A stretch of DNA of 64,000 nt from Frankia alni ACN14a (lineage in GTDB: Bacteria; Actinomycetota; Actinomycetes; Frankiales; Frankiaceae), in NCBI RefSeq assembly GCF_000058485.1, contig NC_008278.1, forward strand, positions 4,396,962 through 4,460,961, given 5' to 3'. Positions within the stretch are counted from its first letter, which is position 1, and the number at the start of each line of letters is the position of its first letter. The position numbers and the translations under genes are program-made. Shown here piece by piece: positions 9,001 through 15,223 of this stretch. Below the pieces are notes generated by a model. It saw only the letters and a list, made by a program, of their open reading frames with translations. It had not been told where the DNA came from and ran no database searches.

Positions 9001-11075
9001 CGGGCGCCGGCGACCACGACCGAGGACGGTCCGTTGACGGCGGCGAGTCCCGCCACCTCCTCGTGTCCCGCGAGCAGAACGGAGATCTCGTGTTGCGGCG
9101 CGGCGACGGCCAGCATTGCTCCGCCGCCGGGAAGCCGCTGCATCAGCCGGCCGCGGGCGGTGATCATCCTGGCCGCTGACGGCAGGTCGAGGATGCCCGC
9201 GCAGTGTGCCGCGGCCACCTCGCCGATCGAATGCCCGGCGACGAGGGCCGGTTCGACTCCCCACGACGCGAGCAGCCGGAAGGTGGCCACCTCGACCGCG
9301 AACAGGGCCGGTTGGGTGTACCGAGTCTGCCCGAGTAGCTCCGCGTCCGCGCCGGACGCCCAGATCACCTCGCCGATCGGCCGGGGAAGGTACCCGTCGA
9401 GCGCGGCGGCGGCCTCGTCGAAGGCGTCTCGCCAGACGGCGAAGTCCCGGTAGGCCCGCCGTCCCATCCCAAGCCGCTGGCTGCCCTGCCCGGGAAACAG
9501 CACCGCGACCGCGCCGGCGACCGCGCCGGCGACCGCCTGCCCGGTGACGATCCCCGCATCGGCGCGCCCTTCGGCGAGCGCAGTGAGGCCTGCCAGCGCG
9601 TCCCCGGTGACCGCGGCCCGGACCCCGAACGCCGTCCTGGTCGCGGCGAGCGTGCGGGCCAGGCCCGCGGGCACCCCGCCGCGCTCGGTGACGAGGTCGC
9701 GCACCTGTCGCGCCCGGGCCCACAGCGCGGCTTCGGTGCGCGCGCTCACCAGCAGGGTGGCGACCGTTCCCGCGGTCGCCTCGCCACCCGACGGCGACGG
9801 CGACGGCGGCTCGGCCAGCACGAGGTGGCAGTTGGTGCCGCCCATCCCGAACGAGCTCACCCCGGCGACCAGCCGCTCCTCGGGCCGTGGCCAGTCACCG
9901 CCGAAGTCGCGCACCTGCAGGTGCGCGGCGGCGAGGTCGATCTGCGGACTCGGCTCGGCGTAGTTCAGGCTGGCCGGCAGCGACCGCCTGGCGATGCTGA
10001 GCACCGTCTTGAGCAGGCCGGTGATCCCGGCCCCGCCCTCGAGATGGCCGACGTTTGTCTTGACCGACCCGACCTGCAGCGGGGCCCCGCCACCGGCCAC
10101 GAGGCCGAGCGCGCGGGCCTCGATCGGGTCGCCCACCGGTGTGCCCGTGCCGTGCAGCTCGACGTACTGGACCTGCTCGGGTCGGACTCCGGCCTCGGCC
10201 CGGGCGCGGGCGATCACCTGCGCCTGCGCCTGCGCGCTCGGCACGGTGAGCCCGTCGGTGGTCCCGTCGTTGTTGATCGCCCCGCCGAGAACGACCGCGT
10301 GGACGTGGTCGCCGTCGGCGAGCGCCGCGGCGAGCGGCTTGAGCAGGACCAGCCCCGCGCCCTCCCCGCGGACGTAGCCGCTGGCCCGGCGGTCGAACGT
10401 GTAGCAGCGCCCGTCCGGGGACAGGGCACCGAAGCGGGTCACCGCGGCCGTGCCCCGGGGATCGACGATGAGGTTGACCCCGCCGGCGAGCGCCGTCGTC
10501 GACTCCCCGCGCCGCAGGCTCTCGCAGGCCAGGTGCACCGCCACCAGGGACGAGGACTGGGCGGTGTCCACCACGATGCTCGGCCCGCCCAGCCCGAGGG
10601 TGTAGGACACGCGATTGGCGATGATGCCCCGCGTCGTCCCGGTCAGGGTGTGCCGGGAGGTCGAATGCCGGGACAGCGCCGCGTACTCGTCCGCGAGGGA
10701 GCCGATGAACACCCCGGTCGCGGTGCCGCGCAGCGAGGCGGGCAGCACGCCGGCGTCCTCCAGGACCTCCCAGCTCAGCTCGAGGATCAGCCGCTGCTGA
10801 GGATCCATCGCCGCCGCCTCGCGCGGTGAGATCCCGAAGAACTCCGCGTCGAACTCGTCGATCGCGTCGAGATAGCCGCCGTAGCGCTGGCCAGGGGCCA
10901 CGAGGTCGTCGAGCGCCGCCGCGTCCCAGCGCCCCGCCGGCACCTCGCGCACGCTGCTACGCCCCTCGACGAGCAGCCGCCAGAACGCCTCGGGATCCGG
11001 CGCGCCCGGCAGACGGCACGCCAGCCCGATGACGGCGACGGGCTCCTTGGCCGAGGCGTTCGCGCTGCTGTCCAT
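1..11075 (-). CDS. Modular type I polyketide synthase, loading module plus modules 1 and 2 (3' end outside window)
   Basis: At least 3,691 residues lie inside the window and the frame is still open at base 1. Approximate domains: loading KS 11-420, AT 525-830, ACP (Ser948); module 1 KS 1010-1436 (Cys1185), AT 1540-1840, DH 1900-2170 (HxxxGxxxxP from His1935), KR 2390-2570, ACP (Ser2711); module 2 KS 2770-3195 (Cys2941), AT 3315-3620, then the start of a DH. The loading KS reads DTAQSSS with Gln173 instead of Cys, the KSQ type that decarboxylates its ACP-bound unit. AT1 and AT3 carry HAFH (malonyl type); AT2 carries YASH (methylmalonyl type). The KR has LDD (B type) and intact Ser/Tyr/Asn; there is no ER. 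ATG at 11075 follows GGAGAGG. The same frame was confirmed at the start codon, KSQ, both KS cysteines, AT2 and ACP2. Inferred early chain: acetyl starter plus one methylmalonate unit taken to an alpha-methyl enoyl. It is the likely AbyB1 counterpart. Confidence 0.96.
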   Translation of the reverse strand, partial: MDSSANASAKEPVAVIGLACRLPGAPDPEAFWRLLVEGRSSVREVPAGRWDAAALDDLVAPGQRYGGYLDAIDEFDAEFFGISPREAAAMDPQQRLILELSWEVLEDAGVLPASLRGTATGVFIGSLADEYAALSRHSTSRHTLTGTTRGIIANRVSYTLGLGGPSIVVDTAQSSSLVAVHLACESLRRGESTTALAGGVNLIVDPRGTAAVTRFGALSPDGRCYTFDRRASGYVRGEGAGLVLLKPLAAALADGDHVHAVVLGGAINNDGTTDGLTVPSAQAQAQVIARARAEAGVRPEQVQYVELHGTGTPVGDPIEARALGLVAGGGAPLQVGSVKTNVGHLEGGAGITGLLKTVLSIARRSLPASLNYAEPSPQIDLAAAHLQVRDFGGDWPRPEERLVAGVSSFGMGGTNCHLVLAEPPSPSPSGGEATAGTVATLLVSARTEAALWARARQVRDLVTERGGVPAGLARTLAATRTAFGVRAAVTGDALAGLTALAEGRADAGIVTGQAVAGAVAGAVAVLFPGQGSQRLGMGRRAYRDFAVWRDAFDEAAAALDGYLPRPIGEVIWASGADAELLGQTRYTQPALFAVEVATFRLLASWGVEPALVAGHSIGEVAAAHCAGILDLPSAARMITARGRLMQRLPGGGAMLAVAAPQHEISVLLAGHEEVAGLAAVNGPSSVVVAGARAALDAVRAAAADRGYRTRWLEVSHAFHSPLMEPMLEEFRAELAGITFRAPVIPFVSTVTGELADAGDADYWVEHARRPVLFDAGLHRLHELGAAILVEAGPGRTLSGLGRASLGRAAAVVPVLGDQDDLDLAVGRLFVAGASLDWDAVFGPGGPRVALATYPFQRERHWLELGTGADPASTPPAPGPKPAAEAQPAVETPPALGPEPVVEAVAGEPNSSGPDVEQVVLAELAAVLGHRDAAALDRAAPFRDLGLDSLGMTELSDRLTGALNTELTTATLFSYPSAEALVGHLRGDHARGAAGEPAAAAVVTAAVRAGSADPVVIVGMGCRYPGGVVSPDDLWRVVVDGLDVTGDFPADRGWDLEGLFDPDPERVGTTYTRRGGFLYGAGEFDAGFFGMSPREALATDPQQRLMLQVSWEALERAGIDPTSLRGTDTGVFVGATGSEYGYRLAEGGGGVADGYLLTGTTPSVVSGRIAYTLGLEGPALTVDTACSSSLVALDLAVGAVRSGECGVALAGGVAVMASPGMFVEFARQRGLSVDGRCRSFGAGADGTGWSEGVGVVVVERLSRARRLGHPVLAVVAGSAVNQDGASNGLTAPSGRAQERVIVRALADAGVSAGEVDVVEGHGTGTRLGDPIEVGALAAVYGGGGREVPLWLGSLKSNVGHTQAAAGVGGVIKMVMALRAGVLPRTLFVEEPSPRVEWVGSGVALLREEVGWPQGGRPRRVGVSSFGISGTNAHVILEQAPEPQPQPQSPSPSRPVAGPPVLLSGPDPEALRRQARALADHLREHPGLTSTDVAGSLLSRTRFDHGAAVFAEDQTTLVDRLAGLADGDVADAVLTGQRVTGRTVFVFPGQGSQWPEMGRALLAASPVFRAEIEACERAFAEHTDWSLLGVLQGDAGAPGLDRVDVVQPVLFAVMVSLAALWREGGVRPDAVVGHSQGEIAAAYVAGALTLADAARLITVRSKALVRIAGGGGMMSIALGADDVRELLARSPGDVEIAALNGPRATVVAGAAGALEDLLGRCEQAGIRARRIPVDYASHTSHVEPLRDHLRETFAGLSPRSTPVAFYSSVTGGRVDTATLDPAYWYRNLRQPVRFDPAIRAALDDGCHRFIEVSPHPVLTLGVDDILADRTVGGAVVATLRRDTDGSAAFRRALAAADLAGAAVSWARPIAVRPELPTYAFDRTRYWLTPVVPAAQASRLGLTVGRHPLAGVQVELADGGAVLTGTIDLTAQSWLADHRVFGTVLVPGTAFAELAAHAGGAVGSPDVVGITLTAPLALTPERPVQVQVRVGGAGPDGRRELGVYARSSADGAWNRHASAVVADAAPVAEGERPGHGSGDLAVWPPAGADPVDLTDVYGRLFALGYDYGPAFQGLTAAWRVGDTVYAQIAAGELAGDFAVHPALLDAALHPVVAGLAGIGAQEPGRPLLPFAFEGLRLTGPATALRIRVEPLGDSRVRYLLADGVGAPVGAIDSLAFRPVSHRDLARAVSAHAVEPAYHVEWTRPGAVTGSAVATAPAGGTELDAVVVAGSGDPRHLIDLTGDPEVLDGVAALVAAIAGGRAAPEVALAAIGGSAAVVAEAPVVDDPPVVDDPPVVDEAHARARAALELLQRWLAEPALTGTRLTIVLAADEPASATVTGLVRTVAAEHPGRVTLVHVDAPAPVAVLVAVDEPEAAVRADELLVPRLVRGTFEDAEAVAFTGTVLITGGTGALGGLVARRLAGQPEPPHLLLASRSGPAAAGAAELAAELRAAGAQVTVAACDIADRDELAALLADIPADRPLRGVVHTAGVLDDATVEAMTGAQLAHALRPKVDAAWHLHELTADLALDHFVLFSSAVATVGAPGQANYAAGNTFLDALAVHRRSRGLPGTAIAWGLWTQASAMTGHLGAADRARLARHGVGEVADEGALAVLDRRTEPHLVVSTLDEAVLRAEAVAGRLRPLFADLVRVPVAGRAAGADAGAGWAGRLRAERPRDRHRAVVELLRAQVAAVLGHDGDAGLAADRAFRDLGFDSLTAVELRNRINALSGLGLPATVVFEFPTIDVLGQHVLDELFGAEKAVVTAAVRAGSADPVVIVGMGCRYPGGVVSPDDLWRVVVDGLDVTGDFPADRGWDLEGLFDPDPERVGTTYTRRGGFLYGAGEFDAGFFGMSPREALATDPQQRLMLQVSWEALERAGIDPTSLRGTDTGVFVGAMYDDYAARLRTVPEELEGLLLVGNQSSVLSGRIAYTLGLEGPALTVDTACSSSLVALDLAVGAVRSGECGVALAGGVAVMASPGMFVEFARQRGLSVDGRCRSFGAGADGTGWSEGVGVVVVERLSRARRLGHPVLAVVAGSAVNQDGASNGLTAPSGRAQERVIVRALADAGVSAGEVDVVEGHGTGTRLGDPIEVGALAAVYGGGGREVPLWLGSLKSNVGHTQAAAGVGGVIKMVMALRAGVLPRTLFVEEPSPRVEWVGSGVALLREEVGWPQGGRPRRVGVSSFGISGTNAHVILEQAPTDTSDTSDTSDTTDTRDRPDTTESAVDAGPVPLLLSARTESALQAQASALGDLLASAGAPALVDVAFTLARHRTQFTERAAVLVDADTVLPALRALAGGTAHPALRRGRAQPDQRLALLFTGQGSQRRGMGAGLLAASTAYAAAFDEVAAHLDPLLGVRLHDLVDGDADRLRQTRYAQPALFALQVALYRMVESHGLTPDLLLGHSVGELAAAHVAGILGLSDACALVAARGELMQSAREGGAMAAFAATEDEAGDLVAETGGRVAVAAVNGPASVVLSGDADAVDQLVARWKDGGRRATRLAVSHAFHSPHMDDVLARWRAVLAEVTFAPAATSIVSTLTGRIADAEEMSGADYWLEQLRRPVRFADAVRAAHGAGTTRFVELGPDGSLSAMVQDTVDEVLAVPLLHPRRPEPASVREALSRVHVAGTAVDLVPFFAGGRYVELPTYPFQTRRYWLNPAPEPARPTDLGLDGTPHPLLAAAVELPNGAGSMFTGL
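1490..2808 (-). repeat. GRINS-like skewed repeat, copy A (KS of module 2)
   Basis: This segment covers most of the module 2 KS and is nearly base-for-base identical to 6758-8079, except for a replaced block at 2318-2401. On the coding strand it is extremely G/T-rich, using TTG, GTG, GGG and GCG codons, so the plus strand looks like long C/A runs; flanking AT and ACP DNA has ordinary C-ending codons. High-identity duplication plus intense strand skew matches GRINS (genetic repeats of intense nucleotide skews) described in assembly-line PKS genes. Both copies keep the frame and the DTACSSS active site. Confidence 0.85.
4197..4250 (-). repeat. 18-bp tandem repeat in the DH-KR linker of the PKS
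   Basis: Two exact 18-bp units (4197-4214, 4215-4232) and a partial third encode a VVDDPP hexapeptide repeat in the region between DH and the catalytic KR. It is in frame and lies outside all catalytic motifs. Confidence 0.85.
6758..8079 (-). repeat. GRINS-like skewed repeat, copy B (KS of module 1)
   Basis: Partner of the repeat at 1490-2808, offset 5,268 bp before and 5,271 bp after a variable block (7586-7672, 87 bp, against 84 bp in the other copy). By eye the shared parts differ at one base (7554 against 2286), which turns a TTG Leu codon into TTA here. The repeat begins and ends at the KS/linker borders, so it moves a whole KS body while leaving AT and ACP untouched. Confidence 0.85.
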
Positions 11076-11130
11076 GGTGTCCTCTCCAGTTGTGAGCCGC
11101 GCTTTGCTCGACGCGGCGGTCCGCTCGGGT

Positions 11131-11973
11131 TCAGCGGTCCCCGTGTGCCTGCCGGTGGAGGGCCGCCACCACCACGTCGGCCACCTCCCGCGCCCGCGGC
11201 ACCAGGTAGAAATGGCCGCCGGTGAACACCCGGGACTCGAAGCCGCCGGCGGTGTGGTTGCGCCATCGCCGCGCCTCGCCGACGCTGACCCTCGGGTCGG
11301 CCGTGCCCGTCAGCACGGTGATCGGGCAGTCGACCCGCGCGCCGGGGATCGGTACGTATCCGCGCAGTGCCTCGTAGTCGGCCCGGATCGCCGGAAAGAC
11401 CATCCTGCGGAGATCCGTGTTGTCGAGCACCGCGCGGGAGGTGCCGCCCAGGGCGAGCACCTCCTCCTCCAGCGACCGGTCGTCGACGAGGATCGCCGGG
11501 TCGATCCGGATCGCTGCCGGGGCGCGGGCCGCCGACGCGAACAGCCGGACGGGCGCTGTCGGGGCGAGCAGGGCCGCCTCGAAGGCGACCAGCGCCCCCA
11601 TGCTGTGGCCGAGATAGGCCGTGGGCGTCGCGTCGTCCAGCGCGGCGAGCTGGGCCGCGACCTGCCTGGCCAGTTCCCGCAGGTCGCTGACGGCGGGTTC
11701 GTCGAAGCGGTCCAGCCGGCCGGGATACTGCACCGCCAGCAGCTCGGCACGCCCGCCCAGGCTTCTCGCCAGCGGCCGGAAAAACGCGGCCGAGCCGCCT
11801 GCGTGCGGGAAGCACACGACCCGCCCCCCGGCGCCGACACCGGTGGCGACGCCGGTGCCGGCGGCAGTGGCGATGCCGGCGGCAGTGGTGGTGCCGGCGG
11901 CAGTGGTGGTGCCAATGGTGGTGGTGAACTGTCGCAGCCACACGCCGCGGTCCGGGGCGCCGGTGATGGTCAT
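11131..11973 (-). CDS. Type II thioesterase (AbyT-type editing enzyme)
   Basis: A 280-residue alpha/beta hydrolase of the type II thioesterase family, which removes stalled or wrong acyl groups from PKS carrier proteins. The core starts at VVCFPHAGG, with the nucleophile in GHSMG (Ser124) and a C-terminal GGHFYL supplying the catalytic His. The family is usually about 250 residues; the excess is a low-complexity N-terminal stretch of Thr, Ala and Gly (about residues 17-49) made by 18-bp tandem repeats, placed before the conserved core. ATG at 11973 shares a base with the TGA of the upstream hydrolase gene (TGATG), so the two are probably translationally coupled. The PKS starts 55 bp downstream, consistent with one operon. 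Confidence 0.92.
   Translation of the reverse strand: MTITGAPDRGVWLRQFTTTIGTTTAAGTTTAAGIATAAGTGVATGVGAGGRVVCFPHAGGSAAFFRPLARSLGGRAELLAVQYPGRLDRFDEPAVSDLRELARQVAAQLAALDDATPTAYLGHSMGALVAFEAALLAPTAPVRLFASAARAPAAIRIDPAILVDDRSLEEEVLALGGTSRAVLDNTDLRRMVFPAIRADYEALRGYVPIPGARVDCPITVLTGTADPRVSVGEARRWRNHTAGGFESRVFTGGHFYLVPRAREVADVVVAALHRQAHGDR
11855..11908 (-). repeat. 18-bp tandem repeat, three units, inside the thioesterase gene
   Basis: Three near-identical 18-bp units encode Thr/Ala/Gly-rich hexapeptides before the hydrolase core. A degenerate continuation is visible on both sides. Confidence 0.85.
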
Positions 11974-13052
11974 CAGCCCGACCCGGACCGCGCCCCCGCG
12001 ACAGCCGCGGCAAGCTGTGCCTTGACGCCGTCGTCGGCCCCCGGCCACATGTCGAGGATCGCGTGCAGGCTCCACAGACGGGTCTCGGCGAGGTGCGAGG
12101 GCGCACCGTGCACGTCGTCGTGTTCCACCAGCCGCAGATCGCGCACCGCGGCCTTGAGCCGGTCGACGTCCCCGGCCGGGATGATCTCGTCGCGGCGTGC
12201 GGCCACGACGGCCAGCGGGATGTCCAGCGCGCGCAGCCGCTCGTCGTCGAGCGCCCACGGCCCGATGCGCGCGAAGACCTCCTCGGCGCTGACACCGACG
12301 AGGTGCGCGAGGGTGTCCCTGGTCACCTTCGGGACGCGCCGCCACCAGGCGGCGTCGGTGAAGAAGTCGCTCACCGGCGTGCCGTTGCCGACGATGCCGC
12401 GCACCCGTGGGTCGTGCAGCGCCGCCGTGACCGCGAGGTGCCCGCTGAAGCTGAGCGCGAGCAGGTAGGTCTGCTCGACCCGAGCCTGCCCGCTCAGGGT
12501 GTCCAGGATCGCCGGGAACAGCCGCCAGCTGTCACCGCGGTAGGGCAGCGGGTTCTCGCCCACCCGCGGCAGCTCGGCGACCACCCCGGCAAAGCCGAAC
12601 TGGACCAGCTGCGGCAGCACCGCACCCCACTGCTCCTTCGGGCTGACGATGCCACCTGTCATGATCACCAGCGGTCTGGGGTTCTCGGCCGACAGCCCCA
12701 TCGTCAGGACCCGGACCGGCAGCCCGTCGATCTGGATCTCCGCCGTGTCGAGGCCGGGCTGCGTCACCCGCCACCGGTCGAACGCGTCGACGCAGCGACC
12801 CAGCGCACGCGCCCGGCCTGGACCGTCGACGAACGGGAACCGGCCCATGTTGTAGTACTGGCAGGCGGCCAGGGTCTGGCCGGCGGCATCGAGCTCCTCG
12901 CCGGCGCGGATCCACTCGTGGGCCCACGAGCCGGGCCCGTCGCCCGCGTCGGTCGTGATCGCGTCGAGCAGGCTCGCGTAGTGGTCGGCCGCGAGATTCT
13001 GCGAGATCGCGTGCGCCAGCACGAACCGCTTCAGCTCGGCGAGGTCGTTCAT
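11973..13052 (-). CDS. FrsA-like alpha/beta hydrolase (AbyA5/Agg5-type tetronate eliminase)
   Basis: A 359-residue protein with an N-terminal helical cap (about 1-110) and a C-terminal alpha/beta hydrolase domain similar to the FrsA/DUF1100 and 2,6-dihydroxypseudooxynicotine hydrolase group. The expected nucleophile elbow reads ALSFSG, so Ser sits in a modified GxSxGG; likely Asp and His partners lie in AARRDE and HDDVHG. In tetronate pathways (Agg5, AbyA5) such a protein eliminates acetate from the O-acetylated tetronate to give the exocyclic methylene. The function here is inferred from its position directly after the matching acyltransferase, with a 4-bp overlap at its start and a 1-bp overlap with the thioesterase at its end. 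Confidence 0.85.
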   Translation of the reverse strand: MNDLAELKRFVLAHAISQNLAADHYASLLDAITTDAGDGPGSWAHEWIRAGEELDAAGQTLAACQYYNMGRFPFVDGPGRARALGRCVDAFDRWRVTQPGLDTAEIQIDGLPVRVLTMGLSAENPRPLVIMTGGIVSPKEQWGAVLPQLVQFGFAGVVAELPRVGENPLPYRGDSWRLFPAILDTLSGQARVEQTYLLALSFSGHLAVTAALHDPRVRGIVGNGTPVSDFFTDAAWWRRVPKVTRDTLAHLVGVSAEEVFARIGPWALDDERLRALDIPLAVVAARRDEIIPAGDVDRLKAAVRDLRLVEHDDVHGAPSHLAETRLWSLHAILDMWPGADDGVKAQLAAAVAGARSGSG

Positions 13053-13804
13053 TGCTCGACCGCCTCCAGCGCCGCAGTGATCTCGGTCAGGATGTCGGCG
13101 GCCTCCGCGCCGTCGATCACCCGGTGGTCGAAGGTCAGCGACAGCCGCAGCACCGGCGCGACCGTGACCTGCCCGGACCGGACGACGGGTCTGTCGACGA
13201 TCCGACCGACCCCGAGAGTGATCGTGGTGCCGCCGACCGAGTGGAACGAGTCGACGACACTGTGCCCCAACGAGGTGACGCTGAAGGTGCCCACGATGGC
13301 CGGGCGCAGTTCCAGCCGTGCCGCCGCGGCGCGAAATCTCTCGTGGGCCTGCGCCGGCGGCAACTCCCGCAGCGCCCGGATGGCGGCGAAGTCCTCGGCG
13401 GTGTCCGGGTCACCCGCGGCGACCTGGTCGAGCCGGGCCTGGATGTCGGCGAGGCTCGCGCTCTGCAGGTCGGGAAGCACGGTGGCCAGCACCACCCGCC
13501 GCCCGTCGAGGATCCGATCGAGCGTGACCTTCGCGCTCACCGTGTCGAAGGTTGCCAGGCGCGGCTCGATCCGTCCGTCGATCGCCGCATTGGCCTCGGG
13601 GTGCCGGCGCAGCACGCCGGCCGCGGCGTGCACGACATAGCTCACCACGGACCGACGCCCGCCCGTCGCCGCGGCCTTCGCGCGGCCGGCGACGATCGCG
13701 GTCGCGTCCACCTCGGTGTCCAGAAAGACGGGGGAGAAATCCCTGATCTGATCGAGGAAGAACAGGGTGTGCTGCCGTTGGCTGGGAAACTCATGCTCGC
13801 TCAT
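13049..13804 (-). CDS. Stand-alone 2-oxoacid dehydrogenase-type acyltransferase (AbyA4/Agg4-type)
   Basis: A 251-residue protein consisting only of the E2 catalytic domain of 2-oxoacid dehydrogenase complexes; lipoyl and E1/E3-binding domains are absent. The catalytic HxxxDG motif is present near the C-terminus as HRVIDG, preceded by the typical LSLTFD strand. In agglomerin and abyssomicin pathways this type acetylates the tetronate hydroxymethyl group, after which the FrsA-like enzyme eliminates acetate. ATG at 13804 overlaps the stop of the ACP gene (ATGA), and its own stop overlaps the hydrolase start by 4 bp, so the three genes are tightly coupled. Confidence 0.88.
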   Translation of the reverse strand: MSEHEFPSQRQHTLFFLDQIRDFSPVFLDTEVDATAIVAGRAKAAATGGRRSVVSYVVHAAAGVLRRHPEANAAIDGRIEPRLATFDTVSAKVTLDRILDGRRVVLATVLPDLQSASLADIQARLDQVAAGDPDTAEDFAAIRALRELPPAQAHERFRAAAARLELRPAIVGTFSVTSLGHSVVDSFHSVGGTTITLGVGRIVDRPVVRSGQVTVAPVLRLSLTFDHRVIDGAEAADILTEITAALEAVEQ

Positions 13805-14031
13805 GCATGCACCAGCTGGTAGATCGACTCCAGGCTCCCGGCCTCCAGCAGCGCCGGCAGGGAGATCTGGGCATCGGCATTTCTCTCCAGGATCACAAGC
13901 ACGGCCAGCAGTTGCACCGAATCCCAGCCGGGCAGCTCGTCGAGACCGAGTCCCAGATCCTCCACGTTCACGTCGAGCCCTATCTCGTCCCGCAGGAGAC
14001 CGACGAACGTGGTTCTCGTCATGGCGGCCAT
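13801..14031 (-). CDS. Discrete acyl carrier protein (AbyA3-type)
   Basis: A 76-residue free ACP with the phosphopantetheine Ser in GWDSVQLL. In tetronate clusters the separate ACP carries the glyceryl three-carbon unit that is joined to the polyketide. ATG at 14031 is chosen because GGAGGTGA sits at good spacing; a GTG at 14037 is the alternative. The gene lies 45 bp after the KAS III gene and overlaps the acyltransferase by 4 bp. In known clusters an FkbH-like gene usually adjoins it; there is none here. Confidence 0.9.
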   Translation of the reverse strand: MAAMTRTTFVGLLRDEIGLDVNVEDLGLGLDELPGWDSVQLLAVLVILERNADAQISLPALLEAGSLESIYQLVHA

Positions 14032-14076
14032 CCACACTCACCTCCAGCCGTTCACTTCAGTTTTCCGGTGGGCCGG

Positions 14077-15108
14077 TCACGCTCTTTCCAGCGCCAGACC
14101 CGACTTGATCCACTTGCTCGACTCGATCGCCACGGCAAGCACCTTCGCCGGCCCCGACACGATCTCCAGCAGCTGATCCAGCTGGAAGAAGAGCAACGCG
14201 TTGCCGTTGTTTCCGGTCGATTCGACGCAGGAGATCTCCCGCGCTGACGGCAGGTTCAGTCTGCTGGTGATCTTTGTGGTCATCGCCACGGACAGCTGAG
14301 GCGGAAGCAGGTAGTCGACCTCGGCGCGCTGCCAGTCGAGGTCGTCGAGGAGCTCGTCGACCACCTCTTCGCTCATCTGCGGCACCGACTCCTCGATCGC
14401 CTTGTAGTCCTCCTGGGCCGCGACGACAGGCCCGTCCCGGTCGACCAGGCCGAACCACCGCAGCACCTGACCCGGCTCACGATCGAGGCCGGTCAGGCGA
14501 GTCAGTACCGCGCGGACGACGGGGGCGTCGGGACGGTCCTCGGTGGACAGCACCGCCGCCCCGGCCCCGTCGCCGAACAGGACGAAGTTGACCAGTTCCC
14601 GCGGCGGCACCGCGGCGAGCTTGACGTTGACGTCGTAGTGCTTGGCAATCACGTCCCCGCCGATGACCAGGGCCGTGCGGTAGCGCCCGGTCGCCAGCAG
14701 GGAGGTCGCGACGTCGAAAGTCTGTACCGCGCCGGAGCAGCCGGACTGGAGCTGGAAGGTCGGCACCCCGTCGATCCGCAGTCGATCGGCGATCACATTG
14801 ACCGTGGCCGGCATGAGGTCGTCCGGGGTCGCGGTGCCGAGGACGACGACGTCGACATCCTCCGCGCTGATCCGGGCCCGTTCGAGGGCCTTCGCCGCCG
14901 CGATGTACCCGAGGTCGGCGAGGGACTGGCCCGGCTCGCCGGTCGCCAGGTCCACCGCCAGGTGCCGGGTCTTCGTACCGATGAAGGTGTCGACCCACTG
15001 CTGCCACAGGTGGTCCATTCCGAACCGGCCGGCCAACGCGGCGGTGTCAATGGGCGGCCCCGGCAGAGCGGTTCCGGCGGAGAGCAACCGCACTGGACCT
15101 CGCGGCAT
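14077..15108 (-). CDS. KAS III (FabH)-like tetronate-forming enzyme (AbyA1-type)
   Basis: A 343-residue thiolase-fold protein of the FabH/KAS III class. The nucleophile is Cys124 in QSGCSGA, and GDGAGA and a C-terminal STGNNGN segment are present. The segment that carries the catalytic His in primary-metabolism FabH reads LLPPQLS, with no His visible. In tetronate pathways this branch is assigned to joining the glyceryl unit to the polyketide and closing the tetronate ring. GAGGTGA stands 5 bases before ATG at 15108. It is the first gene of the leftward operon KAS III, ACP, acyltransferase, hydrolase, thioesterase, PKS. Confidence 0.9.
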   Translation of the reverse strand: MPRGPVRLLSAGTALPGPPIDTAALAGRFGMDHLWQQWVDTFIGTKTRHLAVDLATGEPGQSLADLGYIAAAKALERARISAEDVDVVVLGTATPDDLMPATVNVIADRLRIDGVPTFQLQSGCSGAVQTFDVATSLLATGRYRTALVIGGDVIAKHYDVNVKLAAVPPRELVNFVLFGDGAGAAVLSTEDRPDAPVVRAVLTRLTGLDREPGQVLRWFGLVDRDGPVVAAQEDYKAIEESVPQMSEEVVDELLDDLDWQRAEVDYLLPPQLSVAMTTKITSRLNLPSAREISCVESTGNNGNALLFFQLDQLLEIVSGPAKVLAVAIESSKWIKSGLALERA

Positions 15109-15223
15109 ATCTTCACCTCTACTGTAGATGTCGCCTTCCGTTGTGCCGAAAAACTACTACGCCACGCTAAAGAGACTCTTGTATCGCTGCTCGACGGCCG
15201 CGGACGACCACCGGTCCGGTCCG
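15109..15223 (-). promoter_or_regulatory. Probable promoter of the tetronate/PKS operon
   Basis: This 115-bp gap between the SARP stop and the KAS III start is clearly more A/T-rich than its surroundings, including runs around 15,148-15,180. No exact -35/-10 pair stands out. It is the natural place for the promoter of the 14-kb operon, and a SARP target would be expected here. Confidence 0.45.

Noticed and set aside
1-11075. Suspected frameshift in the PKS because no closed leftward frame is visible
   Set aside because: The frame simply runs off the left edge. The start codon, KSQ, KS cysteines, AT2 YASH and ACP Ser codons were all checked in the same frame.
15109-15223. A SARP heptamer repeat before the KAS III operon
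   Set aside because: Only a single TAAAG-like heptamer (15168) was found; no second copy at 11 or 22 bp, so no site is claimed.
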